Made by a program: the position numbers and the translations under genes. Shown here piece after piece: positions 15,377-23,805 of a stretch of 42,538 bases of DNA (positions are counted from its first letter, which is position 1; each line of letters opens with the position of its first letter). The stretch is taken from NCBI GenBank assembly GCA_902826025.1, contig CADEDH010000030.1, forward strand, positions 22,683-65,220, given 5' to 3'. A model generated the notes under the pieces. The model saw nothing but the letters and a program-made list of their open reading frames with translations. It made no database searches and had not been told where the DNA came from. Source of the stretch: an uncultured Actinomycetes bacterium (lineage in GTDB: Bacteria > Actinomycetota > Acidimicrobiia > Acidimicrobiales > SZUA-35).

Positions 15377-16749
15377 GAGCCGCTGCCCTCCGGCGAGCCA
15401 GCCGGCTCGGCCACCAGGTCGGGGCCCAGGGCGTCGGTGATCGTGACCGGGTGGAACCGCCCGGGGGCCAGATCGGCGGGCACGGTGATGATGCCGTCGA
15501 TCTCGGGGGCCTCCCGGGCCGAACGGGCCACGCCGGGCCGATCGACGAGGACGGTGGTGGTGGTGCCGATCAGGTCGTCCCGGCGGGTGGCCGTGATCGA
15601 GTCCTGCAGCTCGCGGAGCTCGGCCAGCCGCTCGTCGATGAGGCCGGCCGGCACCTTGGGCTCCAGCGTGGCCCCGTGGGTGCCGGCCTCCTCGGAGTAG
15701 GAGAAGAAGCCGCACCAGTCGAGCCCGGTGTCGGCCACGAAGGCCAGCAGGGCGTCGTGGTCGTCCTCGGTCTCACCGGGATAGCCGACGATGAAGTTCG
15801 ACCGGAAGGCGGCGCCCGGCTCCCGGCGGCGGATCTCGGCGATCCGGGCCGAGAACACCTCGGCCGACCCCCAGCGCCGCATCCGCCGCATCAGAGGCGG
15901 CGACACGTGCTGGAGCGACAGGTCGAAGTAGGGCACGCCGGTGGCCAGCACGGTGTCGATGAGCTCGTCGGTGAGATCGGAGGGGTACAGGTACAGCAGG
16001 CGGACCCACGGCACGCGGGCGGCCACGGTCTGCACCAGGGGCACGATCTGGCGGCTGCCTCGGCCCTGGTCCCGCCCGTAGGCGGCCAGGTCCTGAGCCA
16101 CCAGGACCACTTCCTGCACATCGCCCAGGGCTTCCACCTCGGCCAGGATCGATGCCATGGACCGCGACCGCTGGGGGCCCCGGAAGCTGGGGATGGCGCA
16201 GAACCCGCAGTTGCGGTCGCACCCTTCGGCCACCTTCACGTAGGCCCAGGGGGCGGTGGCGGCCGGGCGGGGCAGCTCGAGCAGGTCGAAGGCGGGCAGT
16301 GCCAGCCCGCCAGCGGAGGCGGCACCGGCGTCGGCTGCCACCCGGGACCGGGTGGCACCGAGCTGTACCGGCTGGGCCCGTACGCCCCCGGCCGGCACCG
16401 GCTCGGCCTGCGGGCCGGCGAGCGGGCCCGCAAGCGGGGCCCCGAAGGGGGCCACCCGGGTGATCTCGGGCATGGCCTCGGCCAGCTCCGAGCCGTAGCG
16501 CTCGGCCATGCAGCCCGTCACCACCAGCTCGGCCCCGCTCTTGCGGGCACCATCGAGGGCCAGGATCACGTCGATCGATTCCTGGCGGGCCGCCTCGATG
16601 AAGGCGCAGGTGTTCACCACCACCACGTCGGCGTCGGCCGGGCTCCCGGCGGCCACCATGCCGTCGGCCAGGAGCGTCCCGGTCAGCTTGTCGGAGTCGA
16701 CCTGGTTCTTGGGGCAGCCGAGCGTCTCGACCCAGAACTGACGGGGCAT
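15373..16749 (-). CDS. rimO: Ribosomal protein S12 methylthiotransferase RimO
   Basis: Radical-SAM methylthiotransferase that modifies an aspartate of ribosomal protein S12. The 458-residue product shows the N-terminal MTTase domain with its three [4Fe-4S] cysteines (Cys12 in TLGCPKNQVDSD, Cys48 in NTCAF, Cys80 in TGCMAERYG), the radical-SAM cluster Cys177-x3-Cys181-x2-Cys184 (CDRNCGFC), and VAQDLAAYG. A C-terminal TRAM-like region lies at about 385-450. The CPKNQVDSD start is RimO-like rather than MiaB-like. An Ala/Gly/Pro-rich insertion of about 50 residues (102-155) separates the first two domains and is longer than usual. The ATG at 16749 has no Shine-Dalgarno and TAGCCT 6 nt upstream. 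It is coupled to pgsA. Confidence 0.95.
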   Translation of the reverse strand: MPRQFWVETLGCPKNQVDSDKLTGTLLADGMVAAGSPADADVVVVNTCAFIEAARQESIDVILALDGARKSGAELVVTGCMAERYGSELAEAMPEITRVAPFGAPLAGPLAGPQAEPVPAGGVRAQPVQLGATRSRVAADAGAASAGGLALPAFDLLELPRPAATAPWAYVKVAEGCDRNCGFCAIPSFRGPQRSRSMASILAEVEALGDVQEVVLVAQDLAAYGRDQGRGSRQIVPLVQTVAARVPWVRLLYLYPSDLTDELIDTVLATGVPYFDLSLQHVSPPLMRRMRRWGSAEVFSARIAEIRRREPGAAFRSNFIVGYPGETEDDHDALLAFVADTGLDWCGFFSYSEEAGTHGATLEPKVPAGLIDERLAELRELQDSITATRRDDLIGTTTTVLVDRPGVARSAREAPEIDGIITVPADLAPGRFHPVTITDALGPDLVAEPAGSPEGSGS

Positions 16750-16755
16750 CGTCCC

Positions 16756-16761
16756 AGGCTA
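16756..16761 (-). promoter_or_regulatory. Candidate -10 hexamer of a leaderless rimO transcript
   Basis: TAGCCT on the minus strand lies 6 nt before the rimO ATG. Its TAG is also the stop codon of the upstream CopC-like gene, so one of the two roles could be coincidental. Confidence 0.35.
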
Positions 16762-17409
16762 GGCCCGGCGGGACGGCGACTGGTCGGCAGGGTTTCCCCG
16801 GCCCGGCCGGCCACCGGGCGCGCCCGGCCCGTCCACCGCCGCCTGGGAGCGGCGCCGTTCGAGCTGGAGCACGTAGAGCACGGCCAGCCCGAACATGGCC
16901 GTGATCAGCACCACAGTGGCCACGATCTTCACCGACGACCAGCTGCTGTCGGGCTGGGGCAGGCTTTCGACGCTGCCGATGTGGACCGGAGCCGGGGCCG
17001 CAGCCTCGTAGGTGAAGTAGTAGGTCTCGGTCACCCGGTCCTGGTCAACCCAGGTGGCGGTGAACGTGACGTCGTACCGGCCCGGCGCGCTCAGAGGCGG
17101 GTTGAAGGCATACCGGACGATCCGGCCGTTGGCCACGGTGGTGGTGCCGGGCACCGGGGCGCCGTCTTTGGTGACCGCCACCACGGCGTCGGTGGCGTCT
17201 TCCAGGAAGGCCAGATCGATGAAGTCGACCACCCCGCCCGCATTCTGGCCGGGCCCGGGCGAGGCCTGGAGGAGTTTGCCGTGGGCGGCGGCGGGGCTGA
17301 CGCCGACGCTGCCCACCGTCAACAGGAGGAGCAGCAGCCCGCTGATGAAGAGACGCACGACCGATCTGCCCATCGGGTGCTCGTCAGGTTCGAGGTGACA
17401 ACGATGCAC
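16759..17409 (-). CDS. CopC-domain protein with C-terminal membrane anchor
   Basis: A 216-residue exported protein with a CopC-like copper-binding beta-sandwich. A signal sequence (hydrophobic 19-36) ends in SPAAA before His43, which would become the N-terminal copper ligand of the mature protein, as is typical of CopC (HGKLLQASPGPG). The sandwich runs to about 135 (ending TETYYFTYEA) and is followed by a linker, one transmembrane helix (161-183) and a basic Arg/Pro-rich cytosolic tail. This is like the CopC half of actinobacterial YcnJ/PcoCD proteins but without a CopD part. I choose the GTG at 17409 because TAGCCT lies 7 nt upstream; the ATG at 17373 is an alternative that keeps the whole signal sequence. 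Copper handling is inferred. Confidence 0.82.
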   Translation of the reverse strand: MHRCHLEPDEHPMGRSVVRLFISGLLLLLLTVGSVGVSPAAAHGKLLQASPGPGQNAGGVVDFIDLAFLEDATDAVVAVTKDGAPVPGTTTVANGRIVRYAFNPPLSAPGRYDVTFTATWVDQDRVTETYYFTYEAAAPAPVHIGSVESLPQPDSSWSSVKIVATVVLITAMFGLAVLYVLQLERRRSQAAVDGPGAPGGRPGRGNPADQSPSRRA

Positions 17410-17416
17410 ACCTGAG

Positions 17417-17422
17417 AGGCTA
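17417..17422 (-). promoter_or_regulatory. Candidate -10 hexamer of a leaderless transcript (CopC-like gene)
   Basis: TAGCCT on the minus strand, 7 nt before the GTG at 17409. Its placement supports that start over the downstream ATG. Confidence 0.4.
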
Positions 17423-17467
17423 AACCGAAACCCACCACCATCGGCGGAGAACCTCAGAACACAGCGC

Positions 17468-18373
17468 TCAAAAAGCCAGGCGGAGCCCGGGGGTGTCCCA
17501 GCGGCGCGACACCAACCGGCCCGTGCCCGACAGAGTGACGAATGCCGTGCTCAGGTCGGATCCGCCGAAGCAGATGTTGGTGGTCAGCGGGTCGGGGAAC
17601 GGCCGGTGGTGATGCATACCGTCGGGGGTGACCACCGTGATGCCGCCATGGCGGATCGTGGCCACGCACACGTTGCCGTAGGCGTCCACGGCCAGCGAAT
17701 CGAACAGGGGGCCGCCCTCGGGGTCGGCCAGCACCGTGCCCCGGTGGTGGGGGCCCATGTAGCCGGCGATCTGGCCCGGCCCGGCCAGGGCCCACTGGTA
17801 GAGGCGGCCCTGGTGGGTCTCGGCCACGTACAGGGTGTCGCCTTCGGGCGACAGACCCACTCCGTTGGGGGCGTCGAGGGGGTAGACGACCTCCCGGATC
17901 TCCGACCCGTCGGCCCGGGCGTAGTACAGGCCACCCCGGTCCCGGTCCCGGGGACGGATCTTGCCGTGGTCGGTGAACCAGAAGCCGCCCGTGGTGTCGA
18001 ACACCAGGTCATTGGGGCCCTTGAGGGGGATCCCGTTGCACGAGTCGTACAGCGTGTCGATCTCGCCCGTCCGCAGGTCGACCCGCTGGATGCTGCCGCC
18101 GGCGTAGTCGGGCGGCTGCTCACCGGGGAGCATCATCCCGTTGACCTCGCTCCAGACGAAGCCGCCGTTGTTGCAGACGTAGACCCGGCCGTCGGGCCCC
18201 ACCGCCGCCCCGTTGGGGCCGCCGCCGAGGTGGGCCAGCACGTCGACGTCACCGTCGGGCGACACCCTGGTCAGGGTGCCCCGGGCGATCTCCACCAGCA
18301 CCACGGAGTTGTCGGGAAACCAGATCGGCCCCTCCGGGAACCGCAGCCCCGACGCCCATTCGATCGTCTCCAT
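17468..18373 (-). CDS. SMP-30/gluconolactonase family protein
   Basis: A 301-residue six-bladed beta-propeller of the SMP-30/gluconolactonase/LRE family, predicted to hydrolyse a sugar or other lactone with one divalent metal ion. Glu14 in RFPEGPIW is the expected first metal ligand; an asparagine ligand is seen in KGPNDLVFD and an aspartate in DAPNGVGLSPEGDTLYV. GGFWFTDHG and SLAVDAYGNVCVAT are typical blade sequences. No signal peptide is present, so it is cytosolic. Two ATGs are adjacent; the one at 18373 is preferred because AAGG lies 6 nt upstream. It follows ftsK on the same strand with a gap of about 165 nt. The substrate cannot be told from sequence. Confidence 0.87.
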   Translation of the reverse strand: METIEWASGLRFPEGPIWFPDNSVVLVEIARGTLTRVSPDGDVDVLAHLGGGPNGAAVGPDGRVYVCNNGGFVWSEVNGMMLPGEQPPDYAGGSIQRVDLRTGEIDTLYDSCNGIPLKGPNDLVFDTTGGFWFTDHGKIRPRDRDRGGLYYARADGSEIREVVYPLDAPNGVGLSPEGDTLYVAETHQGRLYQWALAGPGQIAGYMGPHHRGTVLADPEGGPLFDSLAVDAYGNVCVATIRHGGITVVTPDGMHHHRPFPDPLTTNICFGGSDLSTAFVTLSGTGRLVSRRWDTPGLRLAF

Positions 18374-18539
18374 CATTCGCCTTGGTTCCCTCTCGTCAGG
18401 TTGGTGACGGGCGCGCCGTACCGCCCACCTGGTTCCGCCGCCTGCGAACCGCCGGTGATGATGCCACCCCAGCCCGCCCATTGCACCGATGAACCCTGAT
18501 CTGGTGTCGGCCGCCGTCGCTGGTGACGTCCCGATTCCC

Positions 18540-21500
18540 CTAGTCTCGGGGGCGGTAGCCAGGGGGAGGGGCCAGGGCCGGGTCGAAATCGCCGTCCAGG
18601 TCGTCCAGATCGTCGTCGAAGTCGTCGTCGAGCTCGTCGTAAGCCTCGTCGTCGTAGGCCTGGTCGTCGTTGTCGCCATCATCTTCCAGCTCGTCGACGT
18701 CGAGCAGATCCTCGATGTCTTCGAAGGCGAGGCTGCCTTCCTCGAGGTCGTCCTCGTCTTCGTCGAACCCCGCCGGCGATGAGCCGACCGGACGGCGGCG
18801 GGCCGGGCGAAGGTCGAGGTCGTGCGGTGCCGGCTCGGGTTCGCGCACGTGAGGTGGCGGGTCGGGGACAACCCGGAGCTGCGGTCGGCCCGGGGCCGGG
18901 TCGGCCCCCTCGTCGCCCGGGCGCCGACGGTCGAGGCCGAGCAGCGGATCGGGCTCCAGATCGGCGTCGGGGCCGTCGCCGTCGCCCGGCTCGTCGTCGA
19001 GGTCGGTGTCATCGGTGTCATCGGTGTCGTCGATGTCGCCGAGCAGATCGGCCAGGTCGTCGTCGGCTTGGGCCGCACGGGCCCGGGGGCCCGGCTCCGG
19101 CACCACGACCGGGTCGGGGAACTGGAGGTCGGCCAACGTCTTGCGCCGCTCCCGGGGCGGGTCGACCACCGGTTGGCCGGCCTGGGCCTCGGCCGCCGCC
19201 TGGCGGGCCCTGGCCGCCGGATGGTTGCTCGTGCTCAGATCGGGTGCCATCGGGGCTGAGGCCGAGGCAACGGCCGGGCCAGCCACCGGAGGCGACGCCA
19301 GGGGAGACCCCATCGAACCGCTCGGAGTACCACCGCCCCCGCCGCCTCGGGGCCACTTGCCGGCATCGAGGTCCTGGGGTGTCATCAGCACGTCCCGGGG
19401 CTTGGAGCCGAGCGACGGGCCGACCACTCCCCGCTCCTCCAGCAGGTCCATGATCCGCCCGGCCCGGGCGAAGCCCACCCGGAGCTTGCGCTGGAGCATC
19501 GAGGTGGAGCCGAGCTGGGAGCGGACGATCAACTCCACCGCCTGCAGCATCAGGTCGTCGTCTTCGTCGTCGCCTGAGGAGCCACCGGGGATCAGGCCGC
19601 CGTCGCCCCCTTCCTCCCCCAGCACCCGGCTGTCGTAGACCACGTCGGGGGCCTGCTCGATCCAGTGGGCGACGACGGCCGACACCTCCTCCTCGCTCAC
19701 CCAGGCGCCCTGGAAGCGGCTGGGGGTGCTGGTGGTGCCGTCGTTGAGGAGACCGTCGCCCTTGCCCACCAGGCGCTCGGCCCCGGGCTGGTCGAGGATC
19801 ACCCGGCTGTCGGTGAGGCTGGAGACGGCGAAGGCCAGGCGGGCCGGGATGTTCGCCTTGATGAGGCCGGTGATCACGTTGGTTGACGGACGCTGGGTGG
19901 CCACCACCAGGTGGATGCCCACGGCCCGGGCCTTCTGGGCGATCCGGCAGATCGACTCCTCCACGTCGCGGGCGGCCACCATCATCAGGTCGGCCAGCTC
20001 GTCGATGACGATCACGATGTAGCTCAGCCGCTGGTACTCGCCGCCCACCGGGGCCCGGTCGGTCAGACGCCCCTCGTCGACCGCCTTGTTGTAGCCGTCG
20101 AGGTCGCGCACGCCCACCTCGCTCAGCAGCTCGTAGCGGCGCTCCATCTCCCGCACGGCCCAGGCCAGGGCGTTGGCCGCCTTCTTGGGGTCGACCACCA
20201 CCTCGGTGAGCAGGTGGGGCAGCTTCTCGTACTGGGTCAGCTCCACCCGCTTGGGGTCGACCATGATCATCCGCACCTGGTCGGGGGTGGCCCGCATCAG
20301 GATCGAGGTGAGGGCCGAGTTGAGGAAGCTGGACTTACCCGACCCGGTCTGCCCCGCCACCAGGAGGTGGGGCATCTTGGCCAGGTTGACCATCACCGTG
20401 CGGCCGTTGATGTCTCGACCCAGGGTGGCCTCCAGCGGATGGGTGGCCTTGGCCGCCTCCTCCGACACCAGCAGGTCGCCCACCGTGATCATCTGGCGCC
20501 GCACGTTCGGCACCTCCACCCCGATGGCCTGCTTACCCGGGATGGGAGCCAGGATACGCACGTCGGGCGTGGCCATGGCGTAGGCGATGTCCTTGTGGAG
20601 GGTGGTGACCCGGGCCACCTTCACCCCCGGGCCCAGCTCCAGCTCGAACCGGCTCACCGTGGGCCCCACCACCACGCCGATGAGGCGGGTCTCGACGCCA
20701 TGCTCGGCCAGGGCGTGCTCCAGCTGGCGTCCGGTCGCCTCCACCAGGGCCCGGTCGATGTCCTGGCTTTCGGAGCGGTCGAGCATGTCGAGCGGGGGAA
20801 GGTGCCAGATCCCGTCGGGCGGCTCGGGGGCGGCCATCACCAGGCCCTCCACCACGGTGGGCTCGGGGACCTCGATCACAGGCTCCCAGGGCTCGTCATC
20901 CCAGCTCAGACGGGGGTTGTCGTGGCCGGGTGAGGGGGCCTCCTCGTCGCCCTCGTCGGCGGCCGACCCGTCCTCGTCGTCGTCCCACAGGGTGAGGTCG
21001 TCGCGCTGTTCGGGGGCGGATGCGTCATCGTCGTCGTCGAAGGCGCCGGCGGCGCGTTCCTCGTCGTCGGCCGGCTGGCGCAGGTCGATGTAGGTTTCAC
21101 GCCGCAGGAGCCGGTGGCGCCGGCCCCCGGACGTCTCCTCGGCTCCCTCGACCTCGTCGAGGTCGACGGCCACCCCGGCCGTCCGGGCCCGGCGGCGGGG
21201 GCCGGCGGTGCTCCGCTCGGCCCGGTCGGCGCGCCCGGAGCGGCGGGCCCGCAGGGCCTCCACCCGGGGCCCGAGCACCCCCCAGGCCACGGTGGCCCGC
21301 TCGGCCACCCGGTCGACCAGGGCTCCGACCGACATCGAGGTCAGCAGCACGGCGGCCACGGCAAACAGGGTGAGGGTGACGATGACCTGACCCCAGCCGC
21401 CCAGCCAGCGTTGCAGGGTGCCGCCCACCCACACGCCAACCCAGCCCCCGGCCCGGCTCAGATCGGCGGCCGGCGACGTCCAGTACGGGCGGCCGCCCAG

Positions 21501-21872
21501 CATGTCGAGCCCGGAGAACACGGCCAGCCCCACGCACAGCCAGGCCAGTTTCTCGGCCACCCCGAGCCCGGGGCCGCGGCGCTTGCGAGGCCGGGTGCGC
21601 ACCAGGTTCCAGCCCGCTACGGCGAATCCGACGGGCACGGCGAAGCGGGCCCGGCCCACCAGCGACCCGGTGAGCGTGGCCAAGCCGCGCCCCACTACGC
21701 CGGTGGTGTGCGTGTACAGGCCCAAGCCGAGGATCAGGGCGACGGCGACGAGCAACAGCGCCTGCACCTCACGGCGATTTTGGGCGCGCTGCTGCTGTAC
21801 CTGCTTGGTTGACGACCGTCCGCCCGTAGCCCCTCGACCGGAACGACGTGAGCTCCGACTAGTAGTTGCCAC
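18540..21872 (-). CDS. ftsK: DNA translocase FtsK/SpoIIIE with long acidic C-terminal tail
   Basis: Membrane-anchored ATP-driven DNA pump for chromosome segregation at the septum. About 1110 residues: a basic N-terminus, four membrane helices between about 37 and 187, an acidic linker, the alpha/beta motor with Walker A GQTGSGKSS (Lys513) and Walker B VIDELADL (Asp624-Glu625), and the DNA-reading gamma winged helix (about 770-830, AVELIVRSQLGSTSMLQRKLRVGFARA). Unusually, some 275 further residues follow, ending in an almost purely Asp/Glu stretch and including a DDT repeat; FtsK normally stops soon after gamma. The GTG at 21872 is chosen because TAGTGT at 21883-21888 would overlap the alternative GTG at 21884. 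It is downstream of a hairpin-rich spacer. Confidence 0.93.
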   Translation of the reverse strand: MATTSRSSRRSGRGATGGRSSTKQVQQQRAQNRREVQALLLVAVALILGLGLYTHTTGVVGRGLATLTGSLVGRARFAVPVGFAVAGWNLVRTRPRKRRGPGLGVAEKLAWLCVGLAVFSGLDMLGGRPYWTSPAADLSRAGGWVGVWVGGTLQRWLGGWGQVIVTLTLFAVAAVLLTSMSVGALVDRVAERATVAWGVLGPRVEALRARRSGRADRAERSTAGPRRRARTAGVAVDLDEVEGAEETSGGRRHRLLRRETYIDLRQPADDEERAAGAFDDDDDASAPEQRDDLTLWDDDEDGSAADEGDEEAPSPGHDNPRLSWDDEPWEPVIEVPEPTVVEGLVMAAPEPPDGIWHLPPLDMLDRSESQDIDRALVEATGRQLEHALAEHGVETRLIGVVVGPTVSRFELELGPGVKVARVTTLHKDIAYAMATPDVRILAPIPGKQAIGVEVPNVRRQMITVGDLLVSEEAAKATHPLEATLGRDINGRTVMVNLAKMPHLLVAGQTGSGKSSFLNSALTSILMRATPDQVRMIMVDPKRVELTQYEKLPHLLTEVVVDPKKAANALAWAVREMERRYELLSEVGVRDLDGYNKAVDEGRLTDRAPVGGEYQRLSYIVIVIDELADLMMVAARDVEESICRIAQKARAVGIHLVVATQRPSTNVITGLIKANIPARLAFAVSSLTDSRVILDQPGAERLVGKGDGLLNDGTTSTPSRFQGAWVSEEEVSAVVAHWIEQAPDVVYDSRVLGEEGGDGGLIPGGSSGDDEDDDLMLQAVELIVRSQLGSTSMLQRKLRVGFARAGRIMDLLEERGVVGPSLGSKPRDVLMTPQDLDAGKWPRGGGGGGTPSGSMGSPLASPPVAGPAVASASAPMAPDLSTSNHPAARARQAAAEAQAGQPVVDPPRERRKTLADLQFPDPVVVPEPGPRARAAQADDDLADLLGDIDDTDDTDDTDLDDEPGDGDGPDADLEPDPLLGLDRRRPGDEGADPAPGRPQLRVVPDPPPHVREPEPAPHDLDLRPARRRPVGSSPAGFDEDEDDLEEGSLAFEDIEDLLDVDELEDDGDNDDQAYDDEAYDELDDDFDDDLDDLDGDFDPALAPPPGYRPRD

Positions 21873-21967
21873 AGTTCTGGACACACTAGCCGCCCCAGCC
21901 CCCCGAGCGCGGGAGGGTGGGACAGACGATCAGCCCGGCCGAGCGCACGAGGCCCAGAGGTCCGCGG

Positions 21968-22044
21968 CGCCAGGTAACGCCCCCGGCGCACGCGGCCCAC
22001 AGACCCACCGCGCCCGCGCGCCGCCAGGTAACGCCCCCGGCGCA
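21968..22044. repeat. 23-bp direct repeat upstream of ftsK
   Basis: The same 23 bases, beginning CGCCAGGTAACG and ending CCCCGGCGCA, occur at 21968-21990 and 22022-22044, 54 bp apart. Only two copies are present. Each has short complementary ends (GCGCC/GGCGC), so each may form a small hairpin. Function is unknown. Confidence 0.7.
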
Positions 22045-22199
22045 GCCGGTGGCGGCCACGGGGATGGGGCCCCGGGGCCAGATGGGGGAGGCCGACGCAG
22101 GAGGCCGGCGGGGGCGCCAGCCCCCGAACAACACGGCAGGCCGTCGACCTCGTTGTCGACGGCCCACCACATCAGTGCACCTCGCGGGCAGGACACTAC

Positions 22200-22245
22200 G
22201 GGGGCCTTCGCACGTCGGCGGTTTACATTGCGTGCGAAGGCCCCC
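22200..22245. repeat. 14-bp perfect hairpin in the ftsK upstream spacer
   Basis: Arms 22200-22213 and 22232-22245 (GGGGGCCTTCGCAC and its complement) enclose an 18-nt, relatively AT-rich loop. It could be a second terminator for the DegT-like gene or part of an ftsK leader. Confidence 0.6.
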
Positions 22246-22344
22246 GGCGTCAGCGCCATGGAACCAGAACTGCGAGGCGCTAGGGGTTGCCCATCACCCT
22301 CCTGGGAGTCGTCCTGGGATGGGGGGACGGGGCGGTGAACTGGA

Positions 22345-22388
22345 GGACGCCACCGCCGCATTGCGGCGGGGGTGCGGCGGTGGCGTCC
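22345..22388 (-). terminator. 16-bp hairpin terminator after the DegT-like gene
   Basis: A perfect stem of 22345-22360 with 22373-22388 (loop 12 nt) lies 23 nt beyond the stop of the minus-strand gene ending at 22411. No U-tract follows. Position and stability fit a GC-rich intrinsic terminator. Confidence 0.65.
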
Positions 22389-22410
22389 GGGAACAGGAAA
22401 CGGGGGCCGA

Positions 22411-23724
22411 TCATGGCGTGACCCGCATCCGTTCGATTGTGAGCTGACGCAGCCGGTCGACGTTGTCGACCAGGATCTTGGTGAAGCAGTCAGCGATGCG
22501 ATCCATCGTCTGGAGCGACTGGAGCGGGTCGAACCCGCCCCGCCGGCCACCCAGCACCAGACCGGAGGCCCACATGGCGTCGGCCACCGGGAACTCGGCC
22601 CGCCGGGGCCGGAGCCACCGGACACCGGCCCCGGCTGAACCTGAACCGGAGGCAGAGGCAGAGGCAGAGGCAGAGGCAGAGGCCATGGCCTGGGGCTGCG
22701 AGCGGTCGCACCACAGCCCTTCGGCCGTGGTGCAGTCGATCAGCGTGTCCCGTAGGGCGGTGGCTGCCGTCTCGGGCAGGCCGAGCTCGTCGGGCTGCAC
22801 CAGGAGCGGGATCGAGGTGTGCACGGTGGTGCCCCCGGCCGGGGTGGCGGGCATCCAGATGCCGGCCACGTCTTCCAGGCGACGGCACAGGTGCCGGCCG
22901 TTGGCGGCCCGCACCGAGACCTCGTAGTCGAGCCGGTTCAGGTAGCTGTCGGCCACCACGGCGTCGATCTCGCTGATCCGGTAGCCCCAGCCGGTTCCGG
23001 GGGTGGAACCGGTGACGGGCAGGCCCAGATCGTCGCTCACCAGCAGCACCCGCCGGGCGTTGTCGGCCACCTCGGGATCGTCGGTGGCGAAGAAGGCGCC
23101 GGCCAGCGGGCCGGCCGGCGGGCCGGGATGCCCGAGACCGCAGAAGCCGGCCAGGCCGAGGCTCCCCACCGGGTTCTGGCCGTAGGTGGCGCCCACCGAC
23201 TCCGAGCCGTCCTCCACCACCATCAGCCCGTGGCGCCGGGCCACGGTGGCCAGGGCGCCGTGGTCGGCCGGGGCGCCGTGGTTGTCGACGGCCAGGACGG
23301 CCCGGGTGGCGTCGGTGACGGCGGACTCCACCGCCGTCGGGTCGATCGAAAGCGTCTGGGGATCGAGGTCGACGAACACCGGCATCACCTCGGTGACCGA
23401 TGCCATGGCCCAGGCCGACGAGGTGGCGTCGACGGGGCAGATGATCTCGTCGCCCGACCCCAGCTCGAGGCTCACAGCCGACAGGCGGGCGGCAGCCGCC
23501 GCCGAACGGCAGGCGATCACGTAGGACCGCCCCACCAGGTCACTCCAACGCCGTTCCAGGCGCCGGACCGTTTGGGCCGACCCGGGCAGGATGCCGGAGG
23601 CGAACCCGGCCCCCAGAGCGGCGACCAGGTCGTCGCCGGGCTCGACAGCGGACCACTGGGCCACGGACGTGGCGGCCAAGCAGGGGGTTCCGCCATCGAG
23701 AGCGAGGCGAAGGGGCGCGGTCAT
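22411..23724 (-). CDS. DegT/DnrJ/EryC1-fold protein lacking the PLP lysine
   Basis: A 437-residue protein with the fold signature of sugar aminotransferases: GSGDEIICPVDATSSAWA, FVDLDPQTLSID, AVDNHGAPADHGAL, VVEDGSESVGATY, then the later segment YRISEIDAVVADSYLNRL. Where active enzymes have a lysine before a GEGG loop, this one has FCGLGHPGPPAGPLAGAFF: no lysine lies anywhere near, and His199 is close to its place. The whole protein contains one lysine, near the C-terminus. A histidine in this position occurs in the dehydratase ColD, but the surrounding motif differs, so a PLP-independent or non-catalytic role is possible. An Ala-Ser repeat (about 347-358) encoded by a hexamer microsatellite interrupts the C-terminal domain. 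No sugar biosynthesis genes are nearby. The ATG at 23724 has no strong ribosome-binding site. Confidence 0.8.
   Translation of the reverse strand: MTAPLRLALDGGTPCLAATSVAQWSAVEPGDDLVAALGAGFASGILPGSAQTVRRLERRWSDLVGRSYVIACRSAAAAARLSAVSLELGSGDEIICPVDATSSAWAMASVTEVMPVFVDLDPQTLSIDPTAVESAVTDATRAVLAVDNHGAPADHGALATVARRHGLMVVEDGSESVGATYGQNPVGSLGLAGFCGLGHPGPPAGPLAGAFFATDDPEVADNARRVLLVSDDLGLPVTGSTPGTGWGYRISEIDAVVADSYLNRLDYEVSVRAANGRHLCRRLEDVAGIWMPATPAGGTTVHTSIPLLVQPDELGLPETAATALRDTLIDCTTAEGLWCDRSQPQAMASASASASASASGSGSAGAGVRWLRPRRAEFPVADAMWASGLVLGGRRGGFDPLQSLQTMDRIADCFTKILVDNVDRLRQLTIERMRVTP
22651..22683. repeat. Hexanucleotide tandem repeat (GGCAGA)5.5 within a gene
   Basis: Five perfect GGCAGA units plus GGC run from 22651 to 22683; a CTGAAC doublet lies just beside it (22635-22646). 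On the coding strand it gives alternating Ala-Ser and Gly-Ser residues in the DegT-like protein. Unit gain or loss would keep the frame, so length may vary between strains. Confidence 0.9.
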
Positions 23725-23805
23725 GCCAGCGCCATGTCGGTGTGTGCGGCGGGCATACCGGTGGGCGAATCCTTAAGACTATTTCCGCGCTAACCCGATA
23801 TGTAC

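Larger units (their letters stand above)
21885..22410. other. 526-bp noncoding, hairpin-rich spacer between the DegT-like gene and ftsK
   Basis: No convincing gene was found here on either strand. It holds a 23-bp direct repeat (21968-21990 and 22022-22044), a 10-bp inverted repeat (22139-22148/22155-22164), a 14-bp hairpin (22200-22213/22232-22245) and a 16-bp hairpin (22345-22360/22373-22388). It must contain the 3' end of the DegT-like transcript and the ftsK promoter. A structured RNA is possible but I recognise no known class. Confidence 0.6.

Noticed and set aside
21968..22044. Two-copy 23-bp direct repeat considered as a CRISPR fragment
   Set aside because: Only two copies, a GC-rich 31-nt interval, no cas genes and no further spacers.
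22411..23724. Part of an antibiotic or glycan sugar cluster
   Set aside because: No nucleotidyltransferase, dehydratase or glycosyltransferase genes are nearby, and the PLP lysine is missing.
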